Positions 40,170 through 48,708 of a stretch of 64,000 bases of DNA are shown here, in pieces; positions within the stretch are counted from its first letter, which is position 1; each line of letters begins with the position of its first letter. The notes under the pieces were generated by a model. That model was not told the origin of the DNA, made no database searches, and worked only from the letters and a program-made list of their open reading frames with translations. Location: assembly GCF_025143985.1 (NCBI RefSeq), contig NZ_CP083564.1:683501-747500 (forward strand). The letters run 5' to 3'. Both the position numbers and the translations under genes were made by a program. Source of the stretch: Sulfitobacter sp. W027 (GTDB lineage: Bacteria; Pseudomonadota; Alphaproteobacteria; Rhodobacterales; Rhodobacteraceae).

Positions 40170-40670
40170 ATGGCAGGTACACGACTAGATCCGATTGACC
40201 GGATGATCTTGGCCGAACTGCAATCAGATGGCCGGATGACGAACGTCGAACTGGCCAAACGCGTTGGCATTTCTGCGCCGCCTTGCTTGCGTCGAGTCCG
40301 CACGTTGGAAGAGCAGGGCTATATTAAAGGCTATCACGCGGACGTCGACGCGCGGGAGTTGGGCTTTGAAGTCCAAGTCTTTGCGATGGTCGGACTGGCC
40401 AGTCAGGCCGAATCTGATCTAAGCGCTTTTGAGGAGAAATGCCGCGGTTGGCCGCTGGTACGCGAGTGCCATATGCTCAACGGTGAAGTTGATTTTATCC
40501 TGAAGTGCGTGGCACCTGATCTATCAAGCTTTCAAAGCTTTCTGACCGGTCAGTTGCTGACCACGCCGAATGTGGAAAGTGTAAAAACCAGCCTCGTGAT
40601 CCGTGGCGCGAAAGACGACCCCGGTGTGCCGTTTGATGTGCTCGAAGCGCGGCTCTCGACCGCGCCTTAA
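40170..40670 (+). CDS. Lrp/AsnC family transcriptional regulator
   Basis: 166 residues. The N-terminal winged helix has LDPIDRMILAELQSDGRMTN and RVGISAPPCLRRVRTLEEQ; the C-terminal RAM domain contains VRECHMLNGEVDFILKCVA. Such octameric regulators respond to amino acids. Divergent neighbour trxB is a possible target but this is only an inference from position. Confidence 0.93.
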   Translation: MAGTRLDPIDRMILAELQSDGRMTNVELAKRVGISAPPCLRRVRTLEEQGYIKGYHADVDARELGFEVQVFAMVGLASQAESDLSAFEEKCRGWPLVRECHMLNGEVDFILKCVAPDLSSFQSFLTGQLLTTPNVESVKTSLVIRGAKDDPGVPFDVLEARLSTAP

Positions 40671-40671
40671 C

Positions 40672-41391
40672 TCAGTCGGCCACACTTTCGTCAGGCGTGT
40701 CAGGCGCGCGGGGATGGGCGAGGGGGCCGAAATCCGTCGCGTGACCAATCTGCGGAAACATTGACAGAAAACGGTCTCGCAGGTTGTGCGTGGCATCGCG
40801 CAATGCCTGCGCGCCGGGGTGGAAAGTCTCCATCTCCAGTCCGCCTGCCTTGATCGCCGCATGGCGCGACAGGCAGATATGGAACAGGCGTACCGGGGTC
40901 GGGGGCGAGACCTCGATCACATTCACCCCATCTACAAACTCACGCACGGGCGTCAGCAATCGCGTGCCGCCCGCCTCGGCGCGAAGGTGATGGGGGGTGT
41001 GCAGCACCCGCGCAGCAGGGCCAAGGGTGAGAAATGAACTGGGCCGTCCCTCTCCGAAACTGTCAGGCATGATGCGGATCAGGGGCAGGCGTCGCCCAGT
41101 GTCTGCCGGGATGAAATTGCTCGATCCGATCCAGATCAACTGCGCAGGTTCCCCGGAGGAGGTGTTGATCATGTCACCGGGTTGCAGGTCTTCAATCGCG
41201 ATGTCGCCTAGCACGGTCTGGATCAATGTGCCGCGGGCAAAGGCAGCAAAGGCGGCTTCGAAAAGGGGCAGAGCGGGCGCGTTGTCCTGACCGATATAGA
41301 GTGACCCATCGGCGCGCAGTGCGGCAACTTCGTAGTTGCGCAACGGTGCGGCGGTCGGGCTGCCAAAATCAGTGGCGGCGGTCTGTGTCAT
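40672..41391 (-). CDS. Hint (hedgehog/intein) domain protein, nucleophile Cys absent
   Basis: 239 residues from ATG 41391. The Hint fold is recognisable: FARGTLIQTVLGDIAIEDL, LQPGDMINTSSGEPAQLIWI, and LHTPHHLRAEAGGTRLLTPV. In active Hint domains a Cys opens this motif (C-F-x-x-G-T); here the equivalent residue near 50 is Ala (AAFAAFARGTLI). The His in TPHHLR remains. Self-cleavage is therefore doubtful. Related roseobacter proteins are of unknown function. It ends one base after the Lrp gene, tail-to-tail. Confidence 0.8.
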   Translation of the reverse strand: MTQTAATDFGSPTAAPLRNYEVAALRADGSLYIGQDNAPALPLFEAAFAAFARGTLIQTVLGDIAIEDLQPGDMINTSSGEPAQLIWIGSSNFIPADTGRRLPLIRIMPDSFGEGRPSSFLTLGPAARVLHTPHHLRAEAGGTRLLTPVREFVDGVNVIEVSPPTPVRLFHICLSRHAAIKAGGLEMETFHPGAQALRDATHNLRDRFLSMFPQIGHATDFGPLAHPRAPDTPDESVAD

Positions 41392-41580
41392 GCAAAACCT
41401 CTTGTCGGTCCGTCGCATAGGGGCAAAACGCGTCATTCTTTAGCGCGGTCTGGCAATCAAATCGCCACGTCCCGTTGGCATTGTCAAAACATCCGGGACA
41501 TTGGCGCACCATTCTAGGCCAATTTCGGCTGAAATTGAGGTCTGTTTCCTGCGCGGAGGGCTGCCTGCCACATTCACACG

Positions 41581-41618
41581 AAAACGCCCCCCGCGACGAA
41601 TCAACGTCCCGAGGGGCG
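41581..41618 (-). terminator. Possible terminator for the 47-residue ORF
   Basis: On the minus strand CGCCCCTCGGGACG and CGTCGCGGGGGGCG can pair imperfectly around a short loop, followed by TTTTC. It lies 49 bases past the stop of the small gene at 41667. Confidence 0.55.
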
Positions 41619-41666
41619 GTCAGTTGCACCACGCGTTGTAGCGCGTTCGGTGCCGGGGGAAACCTA

Positions 41667-41810
41667 TCAGGCGGTCTTGCGGACCGGTGTGTCGCCAGCA
41701 CGTTTGGCAATGAACGCAGCGCGGCGGGTGCCACGCGCCCAGGGCATGACGGTGTCATTCTTTGCGGCGGTCTCGACGACGGACTTGATGAAACGCGGGT
41801 TCTTTTTCAT
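41667..41810 (-). CDS. Conserved-looking small basic protein, 47 residues
   Basis: Translation from ATG 41810 gives MKKNPRFIKSVVETAAKND, then MPWARGTRRAAFIAKRAG and a short tail, ending at TGA 41667-41669. GAGGAAC stands nine bases before the ATG. The protein is strongly basic (about a dozen Lys/Arg) with one hydrophobic helix start. It is flanked by a minus-strand hairpin with a T-run. I recognise the style of small proteins kept in roseobacters but cannot give a function. It is too short for routine gene callers. Confidence 0.7.
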   Translation of the reverse strand: MKKNPRFIKSVVETAAKNDTVMPWARGTRRAAFIAKRAGDTPVRKTA

Positions 41811-42084
41811 GGCTCTGTTCCTCTCGGGTCACGCGGGCATCGTTGCTTGAGATCACTATCGCAGGGCAATCGGGCCGGTTTTTGACGGTGGGCGAGAAAC
41901 TTAAGGGAATCTTTAGGTGGGAGAGAGTGCTTTATGGCACGCCTGCCATACTTGGAAATATAAGCCTTTTGAGTGGGTTACGCGGATTGCGAAAAACATT
42001 CGCGGGCATTTGTCTAAATTGCTTCCGATTTAGCGACAGCAATGCGGCGCAAAACAGACGTAGACTGCCCCAATCCCGCCGTGT

Positions 42085-42840
42085 TCAGAGCGTGATTGCA
42101 GAAAGCAAGCGCCCGTAGTCGGCTTCCTTGGCATGGGTCGTGCGCCGGTAGGAATAGAATCGCGCGGGATCGGCATAGGTGCAGTGCCTTGTCCATTCCG
42201 CATGGCCCACGCCCGCGGCCCGCAACCGGTTCAGGCCAAAGCCCGGCAGGTCAAAATGCAGCCGGTCGCCCTCTCCTTGCGCAAAATAGCGGGCAAACTC
42301 AGGATCGGCGTTTATAAAGTTGTCGAGAAATTCTGGCCCAACCTCATAGGCGCGCTGGCTGATAGAAGGGCCGATCACGGCGGTGATCTTTTCGCGCGTG
42401 GCACCCAGATCGACCATCGCATCGACGGTGGCTTCAAGTATCCCGTCAAGCGCGCCGCGCCAGCCTGCGTGAGCGGCACCAACGACCCCCGCCTGCGCAT
42501 CTGCAAAAAGCACCGGCTGGCAATCGGCCGTCAGGATCGACAGCGCGATGCCCGGTGTCTTGGTCACCAGCGCATCAGCGCGGGGCTTGTCATCGCGCGG
42601 CTCTGTCACCGTGACGACGGTGGCGGAATGCACTTGATGTACCCCCACGAGGTGATCTGCAGGCAGGCCCATCGCCTCAGCGGCGCGGGCGCGATTGATA
42701 CGCACAATCTCCGACTGGTCAGAGCTGCCGCTGCCGCAGTTCAATCCGGAAAAAACCCCCGATGACGCACCGCCACGACGGGTGAAAAACCCGTGCCGCA
42801 GAGGGGCGAGCGCGTCGGATGTGAGAATTTCGAGCGTCAT
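42085..42840 (-). CDS. pgeF: Peptidoglycan editing factor / polyphenol oxidase family (DUF152)
   Basis: 251 residues. GVHQVHSATVVTV, LTADCQPVLFAD and AAHAGWRGALDGI hold the family's His and Cys metal ligands. PgeF proteins keep L-Ala in the peptidoglycan stem by removing wrong UDP-MurNAc-amino acid products; other relatives act as purine nucleoside phosphorylases. It overlaps midA by four bases and is the last gene of lgt-midA-pgeF. Confidence 0.93.
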   Translation of the reverse strand: MTLEILTSDALAPLRHGFFTRRGGASSGVFSGLNCGSGSSDQSEIVRINRARAAEAMGLPADHLVGVHQVHSATVVTVTEPRDDKPRADALVTKTPGIALSILTADCQPVLFADAQAGVVGAAHAGWRGALDGILEATVDAMVDLGATREKITAVIGPSISQRAYEVGPEFLDNFINADPEFARYFAQGEGDRLHFDLPGFGLNRLRAAGVGHAEWTRHCTYADPARFYSYRRTTHAKEADYGRLLSAITL

Positions 42841-43895
42841 ACTTCTGTCCCCGGGGGTGGGGTCTGACCTTTTTGGTAGAGCCCCATCACTTTGAACAGG
42901 TTTCCCATTTCCGCCGGGTGCGTCAACCGCCGATGTGCGGCAATATGATTGTTGAGCGTGTCACCGGTAAGCGGTTCGGCCAGTTTCTGCGCGCGGGCGG
43001 TAACGCCCAAACGCTCGAGAAACACACCTTGGGTAACCACACGACTATATGAACAGGGACAGGCAAGGGCGAGCGCTTCGAAATCGACATGGGCGGTGAG
43101 GTCGGCGCGGCCGGGGTTGGCCAGCGGGTCGACGGGGGCGTGGTTCTCCAAAGCTTGCAAGGTGTCGCCCAAAGCCCGCCAATCGCCATAGTCCACGATC
43201 AGCGCGGCTCCCCCGTGCACCGCGATGCGGCGCCCGATCTCCTGCATGATCTCTGACGCCGGAGCGCAGAGCTCTACCAGATCGCCGTCCTTGGTATCCT
43301 CCAGCCGATGGGCAAGGGCCGGCTGTGGTGCCACGGGGGCGAGGCCGAAGACCAACGCACCCTCTGCCGTGCCCACGCGCCGCTCGGCCCAGCCCGCACC
43401 TTGGCGGATGAACTGGCGGATCGGCAGCGCGTCGAAAAATTCATTGGCGATGAGATAAAGTGGCGTATCGGGCAGGTCCGCTATGCTCTCTAGCCAAGTG
43501 ACCTCATGGCCCTGCAACGTCTCGCGCTGCACATCGCGCAGAGCGGGGGAAGCTTCGACCAGCGTGACCTGCGCCGCCGTCAGAAACCCGGGCACCCGCG
43601 CGCAGGCGCGGAGCGCATCGGCCACCAGCGTGCCGCGCCCCGGCCCAAGTTCGGCGAGCGTGAAGGGCGAAGGCGCGCCCTGATCCAGCCAACTTTGCGC
43701 CAAGGAGAGGCCGACCAACTCGCCAAACATCTGGCTGATCTCGGGGGCGGTGATGAAATCCCCCTCAGGGCCGAAAGGCGCGCGGGTCGTGTAGTAGCCC
43801 CAATCGGGATGCAGCAGGCAGGACTGCATATAGTCGTCCAGCCGCATCGGTCCTTCCAGTGCGATCCGCGCCAGCAGATGGTCCTTCAGGCTCAT
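42837..43895 (-). CDS. SAM-dependent methyltransferase, MidA/NDUFAF7-like (DUF185)
   Basis: 352 residues from ATG 43895, overlapping the lgt stop by four bases. [18 protein letters not shown] and the SAM-binding [17 protein letters not shown] are the MidA family core, with [15 protein letters not shown] behind. The mitochondrial relative NDUFAF7 methylates an arginine of respiratory complex I; the bacterial function is less certain. It is co-translated with lgt and pgeF. Confidence 0.92.
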   Translation of the reverse strand: MSLKDHLLARIALEGPMRLDDYMQSCLLHPDWGYYTTRAPFGPEGDFITAPEISQMFGELVGLSLAQSWLDQGAPSPFTLAELGPGRGTLVADALRACARVPGFLTAAQVTLVEASPALRDVQRETLQGHEVTWLESIADLPDTPLYLIANEFFDALPIRQFIRQGAGWAERRVGTAEGALVFGLAPVAPQPALAHRLEDTKDGDLVELCAPASEIMQEIGRRIAVHGGAALIVDYGDWRALGDTLQALENHAPVDPLANPGRADLTAHVDFEALALACPCSYSRVVTQGVFLERLGVTARAQKLAEPLTGDTLNNHIAAHRRLTHPAEMGNLFKVMGLYQKGQTPPPGTEV

Positions 43896-44776
43896 GCCTT
43901 CCGCCGCGCTCGGATGATGAGGAAGACGCCAACGGCGATCATTGGCAGCGACAGGATTTGCCCCATGGTCAGCCCCCAGCCGCCGATATGCCACGCCAGC
44001 CCCAGCGGATTGCCGGGAGTGACGAATTGCGCGTCCGGTTGGCGCAGGAACTCAACCGCGAAGCGCGCCGCGCCATAGCCCGCAAGGAAGGTGCCGCCGA
44101 TTAGACCCGGCATCTTTAGCGCGCCACGTTTCCATGCCATCCAGATCAGCACACCGCCCAAGAGCAGCCCCTCCAGCAGTGCTTCGTAAAGCTGCGAAGG
44201 GTGGCGCGCGCAGATGCCCGCCACGTCGGGGCAGAACTGCGCCGCCTCACCGGGGAAGGCGACGCCCCAGGGCAGATCGGTCGGGCGGCCCCAAAGCTCG
44301 GCATTGATGAAATTCGCCAGCCGTCCCAGAAACAGCCCCGGTGCCAGCCCCAAACAGACCATGTCCCCCGTCGAGATTACCGGGATCCGGTGCCGCCATG
44401 TATAAAAGAGCCCGGCCAGAATGACCCCAAGCGCCCCGCCATGGAAGGACATGCCGCCTTCCCAAAGTTGCAAGATGGCGGCGGGATTCGACAGGTAATA
44501 GGCCGGTTGGTAAAACAGCACATAGCCCAAGCGTCCGCCGAGGATCACGCCGAGGATTACCCAAAACAGCAGGTCTTCGACCTGACCGGGCTTCATCACC
44601 GGCGTGTCGTTCTTCCACAGTTGGGGTCGCTTTACCGCTGCGGTGGCGATGCGCCAGCCCAGCAGAATGCCCACGATATAGGCCAGCGCGTACCAGCGCA
44701 GCGCGAAGGTGGTGCCGAACAGGTTAACCGAAAAGATTTCCGGCGCGATATCGGGGAAGGGGAGCATGGCTATCAT
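43892..44776 (-). CDS. lgt: Prolipoprotein diacylglyceryl transferase
   Basis: 294 residues from ATG 44776 (ATG 44767 is a close alternative). Seven or so transmembrane helices are visible. The family signature [20 protein letters not shown] and [12 protein letters not shown] are intact. Lgt transfers diacylglycerol from phosphatidylglycerol to the lipobox cysteine at the inner membrane. A 95-base region separates its start from the divergent ubiK gene. Confidence 0.97.
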   Translation of the reverse strand: MIAMLPFPDIAPEIFSVNLFGTTFALRWYALAYIVGILLGWRIATAAVKRPQLWKNDTPVMKPGQVEDLLFWVILGVILGGRLGYVLFYQPAYYLSNPAAILQLWEGGMSFHGGALGVILAGLFYTWRHRIPVISTGDMVCLGLAPGLFLGRLANFINAELWGRPTDLPWGVAFPGEAAQFCPDVAGICARHPSQLYEALLEGLLLGGVLIWMAWKRGALKMPGLIGGTFLAGYGAARFAVEFLRQPDAQFVTPGNPLGLAWHIGGWGLTMGQILSLPMIAVGVFLIIRARRKA

Positions 44777-44870
44777 GCTGCTGATTGAGCAAGGCCGCGC
44801 GGGGAAGTCAACCTTGCGAGTAAGGGCTCCGCGCCCCATATAGAGGTTAACAAACCTCCGGAGGCCAGAC

Positions 44871-45113
44871 ATGCAGACCCGTAACAAGTTTTTCGACGAC
44901 GTATCACAGATGATGACAAACGCGATGGGTGTCGCCCAAGGCGCCAAGGACGAGGCCGAGACCGCTTTCAAAGGCATGCTCGACCGTTGGCTCGCCGATC
45001 GTGATTTCGTGACCCGTGAAGAGTTCGACGCGGTGCGTGCCATGGCGCAAAAGGCCCGCGAAGAGAACGAAGTGTTGAAAGCGCGGCTCGACAAGCTCGA
45101 GACCAAAGGCTGA
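44871..45113 (+). CDS. Ubiquinone biosynthesis accessory factor, UbiK/BMFP family
   Basis: 80 residues. The family is a small trimeric coiled-coil protein; [20 protein letters not shown] is the amphipathic membrane-binding part, and [20 protein letters not shown] with [14 protein letters not shown] the coiled coil. UbiK supports the Ubi complex in making ubiquinone. ATG 44871 follows ACCTCCGGAGGCCAGAC. A GC hairpin is at 45144-45165 after the stop. Confidence 0.88.
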   Translation: MQTRNKFFDDVSQMMTNAMGVAQGAKDEAETAFKGMLDRWLADRDFVTREEFDAVRAMAQKAREENEVLKARLDKLETKG

Positions 45114-45143
45114 GGCTGCCTTAACACACTTTACATTCGATCA

Positions 45144-45165
45144 GCCGCCCCGGAAGCGGGGCGGC
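45144..45165 (+). terminator. GC hairpin after ubiK
   Basis: GCCGCCCC GGAAGC GGGGCGGC pairs over eight bases and can be extended by flanking GATC on both sides. No T-run follows, so it could be a stabilising 3' end or a factor-dependent terminator. Confidence 0.5.
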
Positions 45166-45427
45166 GATCTAAGCTGATGCCGGCGGTTAGATCTCCCCCG
45201 GCGCGGCCTCCCTCACCAAATTCTAGACGTTTTCCGCGACTTACCCACAAGTTATTGCGGTTATCCCCTATGATTTGTGGTTATCCCCAAGAAAAAGGTT
45301 GCCAGATCGATCTGCTGGAAGCACCATATCTTGTATAGGCGAGGTAAACCTACACGCCTATTTGTGCAGGCTTCCATGGCTGGTGGCGCCACGGCCCATA
45401 CCATGGAACAGATTGAGAGGTGGCGAA
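45166..45427 (+). other. Intergenic region with DnaA-box-like elements before ybjN-like gene
   Basis: This stretch of the 314-base gap between ubiK and the YbjN gene is AT-richer than its surroundings. TTACCCACA (45241), TTATCCCCT (45261) and TTATCCCCA (45281) each match the DnaA box TTATNCACA with one or two differences. I see no gene in it. It should carry the ybjN promoter; a TTGTATAGG stretch near 45333 is a weak candidate. Confidence 0.4.
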
Positions 45428-45928
45428 ATGGCCCTGTCCGAGCATTACCTTGAAGAAGACATTCACCCCATTGATATCGTTGAAAATCTGGCAGCCCATC
45501 ATGATTGGGAGTTTGACCGCGTCGCGGATGACCAAATTGCCATGGCCGTTGAAGGGCAGTGGCGGACGTATTCGATCACGCTAGCGTGGTCAGCCTATGA
45601 CGAGACGTTGCGCCTGATTTGCACCTTTGAGATGGAGCCGCCTGCCGAAAAACTGCCGCAGCTTTACGAATTGTTAAACCTCGTCAACGATCAATGCTGG
45701 GCCGGGGCATTCAGCTTCTGGGCCGATCAGCAAGTGATGGTCTACCGCTACGGGTTGGTCTTGTCGGGTGGTCAGGTCGCGGGGCCAGAGCAGATCGACA
45801 CAATGATCGGTGCCGCTGTTATGAGTGCGGAGCGCTACTATCCCGCGTTGCAATTGCTGGTCTGGGGCGATCAAACCCCCAAGGCCGCGATGGATGTCGC
45901 CATTGCAGAGGCTTACGGCCGGGCGTAA
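45428..45928 (+). CDS. YbjN domain-containing protein
   Basis: 166 residues from ATG 45428 with GAGAGGTGG upstream; a longer frame begins at 45275 but would include the non-coding-looking region. DIVENLAAHHDWEFDRVADD and QWRTYSITLAWSAYDETLRL fit the YbjN (type III secretion chaperone-like) fold. Function is not defined; in E. coli the relative affects stress and motility. It is followed by a hairpin and proC. Confidence 0.88.
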   Translation: MALSEHYLEEDIHPIDIVENLAAHHDWEFDRVADDQIAMAVEGQWRTYSITLAWSAYDETLRLICTFEMEPPAEKLPQLYELLNLVNDQCWAGAFSFWADQQVMVYRYGLVLSGGQVAGPEQIDTMIGAAVMSAERYYPALQLLVWGDQTPKAAMDVAIAEAYGRA

Positions 45929-45933
45929 CAAAG

Positions 45934-45953
45934 TCCCCGAACAACTTCGGGGG
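45934..45953 (+). other. Hairpin between ybjN-like gene and proC, covering the proC ribosome site
   Basis: TCCCCGAA CAAC TTCGGGGGA forms a seven-pair stem with no T-run after it. Its right arm contains CGGGGGA, the only ribosome-binding-site-like sequence for proC ATG 45960. Confidence 0.6.
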
Positions 45954-45959
45954 ATAGTG

Positions 45960-46775
45960 ATGAAAGACGGCAGAGTTGCACGTGACGGCTTGGTTTTGCT
46001 GGGCTGTGGCAAGATAGGATCGGCCATGTTGGAGGGTTGGCTGGCGAAGGGACTGCCTGCGAGCTCGGTCTGGGTGCGTGACCCCAAGCCGTCAGACTGG
46101 CTGCAAGGCACTGGTGTGAACCTTAACGCTGATCTGCCCGCCGCGCCCGCCGTGGTGCTGGTGGCAGTTAAGCCGCAGATGATGGCAGATGCACTGCCGA
46201 CGCTTCGGGCGATGGGCAATGGCGAAACGCTGTTCGTAAGCGTCGCCGCGGGCACCACCATTAACTATTTCGAAAGCGTCCTCGGAGCCGATACACCCAT
46301 TGTGCGGGCCATGCCCAACACCCCCGCCGCCATTTCTCAAGGGATCACCGCTATTGTCGGCAACGCCAAAGCAGGCAGCCGATCATTGGATGAGGCCGAG
46401 ACCCTCCTAAGCGCTGTGGGTGAAGTCGTCCGCCTGTCCGAAGAGGCGCAGATCGACGCAGTCACTGGGGTCAGTGGCTCTGGCCCAGCTTATGTTTTTC
46501 ACATGATCGAATGTATGGCCGCCGCTGGGGTGGCCCAAGGATTGCCCGAAGAATTGGCCATGCAGTTGGCTAAAGCGACAGTCGCCGGGGCAGGGGCATT
46601 AGCGATGGAGGCCGAAGAAGACCCGAGCCAGCTTCGCGTCAATGTGACCAGCCCAAATGGCACCACCCAAGCGGCGCTTGAGGTTTTGATGGATGAGGCT
46701 GAAGGCTTCCCGCCCTTGCTGAAACGCGCCGTGGCCGCCGCCGCAGACAGATCGCGGGAGCTGGCAAATGGCTGA
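45960..46775 (+). CDS. proC: Pyrroline-5-carboxylate reductase
   Basis: 271 residues from ATG 45960. Rossmann start LVLLGCGKIGSAMLEGWL, VKPQMMADALPTL, the MPNTPAAISQGITAI motif and the signature VSGSGPAYVFHMIECM are complete. It reduces pyrroline-5-carboxylate to proline with NAD(P)H. It overlaps csaA by eight bases. The hairpin at 45934 may tune its translation. Confidence 0.97.
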   Translation: MKDGRVARDGLVLLGCGKIGSAMLEGWLAKGLPASSVWVRDPKPSDWLQGTGVNLNADLPAAPAVVLVAVKPQMMADALPTLRAMGNGETLFVSVAAGTTINYFESVLGADTPIVRAMPNTPAAISQGITAIVGNAKAGSRSLDEAETLLSAVGEVVRLSEEAQIDAVTGVSGSGPAYVFHMIECMAAAGVAQGLPEELAMQLAKATVAGAGALAMEAEEDPSQLRVNVTSPNGTTQAALEVLMDEAEGFPPLLKRAVAAAADRSRELANG

Positions 46776-47106
46776 GATCACTTTCGACGATTTCATGAAA
46801 GTTGACATTCGCGTTGGCACGGTCACCCGGGCCGAGGCCTTTCCCGAAGCGCGCAAACCGGCGATCAAACTCTGGGTGGATTTCGGCGAGGAGATCGGCG
46901 AGCGTAAGACTTCGGCCCAGATCACCGCGCATTATACACCGGAAACGCTCGTTGGGCGGCAGGTTGTTGCTGTGGTCAACTTCCCCGCGCGCCAAATCGG
47001 GCCTTTCATGTCCGAGGTGCTGGTGCTTGGCCTGCCGGATAGCGCCGGAGAGATCGTGCTGTTGTCGCCCGATCAAAACGTGCCCGAAGGAGGGCGGATG
47101 CATTGA
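46768..47106 (+). CDS. csaA: tRNA-binding protein, CsaA-like
   Basis: 112 residues with a single OB-fold EMAP domain: FMKVDIRVGTVTRAEAFPEA, SAQITAHYTPETLVGRQVVA, NFPARQIGPFMSEVLVLG. The family binds tRNA and was reported to have chaperone-like export effects in Bacillus. Translationally coupled to proC (eight-base overlap) and to the dehydrogenase after it (four bases, TTGA). Confidence 0.92.
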   Translation: MAEITFDDFMKVDIRVGTVTRAEAFPEARKPAIKLWVDFGEEIGERKTSAQITAHYTPETLVGRQVVAVVNFPARQIGPFMSEVLVLGLPDSAGEIVLLSPDQNVPEGGRMH

Positions 47107-48053
47107 AAAAGATATTGATTGCCAGACCTCTTCCCAAGGAAGTCACCGAGGCGCTGAAGGGCTGCGAAGTAACGGTGCGCGAGGAAACCGCGCCGCTTTC
47201 GGGCGAAGAAATGCGCGCCGCGCTGCGCGACTATGACGGGGTGATGCCGACCTTGGGGGATGCCTTCTCGGTCGAAGTTTTCGCCGATGTGCTTGATCCG
47301 CGCTGCAAGATCCTCGCCAATTTCGGCGTCGGTTATAACCACATTGACGCCGCAGCCGCCCGCGCGGCGGGGGTTGAGGTGACCAACACCCCCGGTGCGG
47401 TCACCGATGCGACCGCCGATATCGCCATGACACTTATGCTGATGTCCGCCCGCCGTGCCGCCGAAGGGGAGCGGCTGGTCCGTTCCGGCGCGTGGGAGGG
47501 GTGGCACCCGACCCAAATGCTGGGGCTGCACCTGACGGGCAAACGGGTTGGTATTGTTGGCATGGGCCGGATCGGGCAGGCCATTGCGCGGCGGTGTCAC
47601 TATGGATTCGAAATGCAGGTCAGCTATTTTAACCGCAGCGCTAAGGAGTTGGACTTCCCGGCTACCCGTGTTGAAAGCCTGACCAAATTGGCCGGATCCG
47701 TCGACGTACTGGTTGTTGCCGTACCGGGCGGCGGCGAGACGCGGCATCTGATTGATGAGACGGTGCTGGGCGCGATGCAGGCCCATGCTCGGCTCATCAA
47801 CATCGCTCGCGGCGATGTGGTACAGGAGGCGGCACTGATTGACGCCCTTCGAACGGGGAAGATCGGCGGCGCTGGTTTGGATGTCTATGAATTCGAACCA
47901 AAGGTGCCGCAGGCGCTGTGTGACTTGGAAAATGTCGTGCTGCTGCCACATCTCGGCACGGCGGCGCGTGAGGTGCGCGTTGATATGGGGCTGATGGCGG
48001 TGGCCAATCTGCAAGCCTTCATCGACGGACAGACGCCGCCAAACCGGGTTTAG
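47103..48053 (+). CDS. D-2-hydroxyacid dehydrogenase (glyoxylate/hydroxypyruvate reductase-like)
   Basis: 316 residues from TTG 47103, sharing TTGA with the csaA stop. The NAD site VGIVGMGRIGQAIARR is followed by catalytic Arg in NIARGDVVQE, a Glu in the EF(E/P)-type loop, and His in LLPHLGTAAREV. Close relatives reduce glyoxylate or hydroxypyruvate. It is convergent with tdk; the coding ends overlap by four bases. Confidence 0.92.
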   Translation: MKKILIARPLPKEVTEALKGCEVTVREETAPLSGEEMRAALRDYDGVMPTLGDAFSVEVFADVLDPRCKILANFGVGYNHIDAAAARAAGVEVTNTPGAVTDATADIAMTLMLMSARRAAEGERLVRSGAWEGWHPTQMLGLHLTGKRVGIVGMGRIGQAIARRCHYGFEMQVSYFNRSAKELDFPATRVESLTKLAGSVDVLVVAVPGGGETRHLIDETVLGAMQAHARLINIARGDVVQEAALIDALRTGKIGGAGLDVYEFEPKVPQALCDLENVVLLPHLGTAAREVRVDMGLMAVANLQAFIDGQTPPNRV

Positions 48054-48631
48054 CCATCGCCCACGGCGGCGCGCCAGTGTTTGCGGCAGAGAGAGACATA
48101 GGTCTCATTCCCGCCGATCTGCACCTGTGCGCCGTCGCGCATGGCCTGTCCTTCGGCGTCACGGCGCACGACCATCGTTGCCTTTTTCCCGCAATGACAG
48201 ATGGTGCGCACTTCGCGCATCTCATCGGCTAGCGCGAGCAGGGTGGCGGAGCCGGGGAAAAGCTCACCTCGGAAATCGACTCGTAGCCCAAAACACATGA
48301 TCGGCACGCCGAGATCATCCACCGCGCGGGCCAGTTGCCAGACCTGTTCGACTTCGAGAAACTGCGCCTCATCGACGAAGATACAGGCGCAGGGGCCTTG
48401 CTCTAACCGGCTTTCGATCTTGGCCAGAAGGTCCTCACCGGGGCCGAAAGTGTCGGCCTCTTGGCCTATGCCGATGCGCGATGCGATGCGCCCTTCGCCC
48501 GCGCGGTTGTCGAACTGCGCAGTCAGCAGATAGGGCACCATGCCGCGCTCCACATAGTTGTGTGCCGCCTGCAGCAGCACCGTGGATTTGCCAGCGTTCA
48601 TGGTGGAGTAATTGAAGTAAAGCTTTGCCAT
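48050..48631 (-). CDS. tdk: Thymidine kinase
   Basis: 193 residues from ATG 48631, the type II size. P-loop YSTMNAGKSTVLLQA, ACIFVDEAQFLE and a zinc ribbon with CHCGKKATMVVRR and SLCRKHW. It phosphorylates salvaged thymidine. Frame upstream of ATG 48631 is not coding by family length. Confidence 0.95.
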   Translation of the reverse strand: MAKLYFNYSTMNAGKSTVLLQAAHNYVERGMVPYLLTAQFDNRAGEGRIASRIGIGQEADTFGPGEDLLAKIESRLEQGPCACIFVDEAQFLEVEQVWQLARAVDDLGVPIMCFGLRVDFRGELFPGSATLLALADEMREVRTICHCGKKATMVVRRDAEGQAMRDGAQVQIGGNETYVSLCRKHWRAAVGDG

Positions 48632-48708
48632 GGGCAGGGTGTTACGCCGCCCATGACAGCGGATCAAGACAGAAACCCCGCCCGATCTCATGGGCTAGGT
48701 TGGGCGCG

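Noticed and set aside
41843..42118. 91-codon plus-strand ORF between the microprotein and pgeF
   Set aside because: No ribosome site, no known pattern, and it runs into pgeF on the other strand; the gap otherwise shows nothing clear.
45166..45427. Chromosomal origin of replication
   Set aside because: The DnaA-like boxes are few and imperfect, with no dnaA, parAB, hemE or gidA neighbours; kept only as a low-interest observation.
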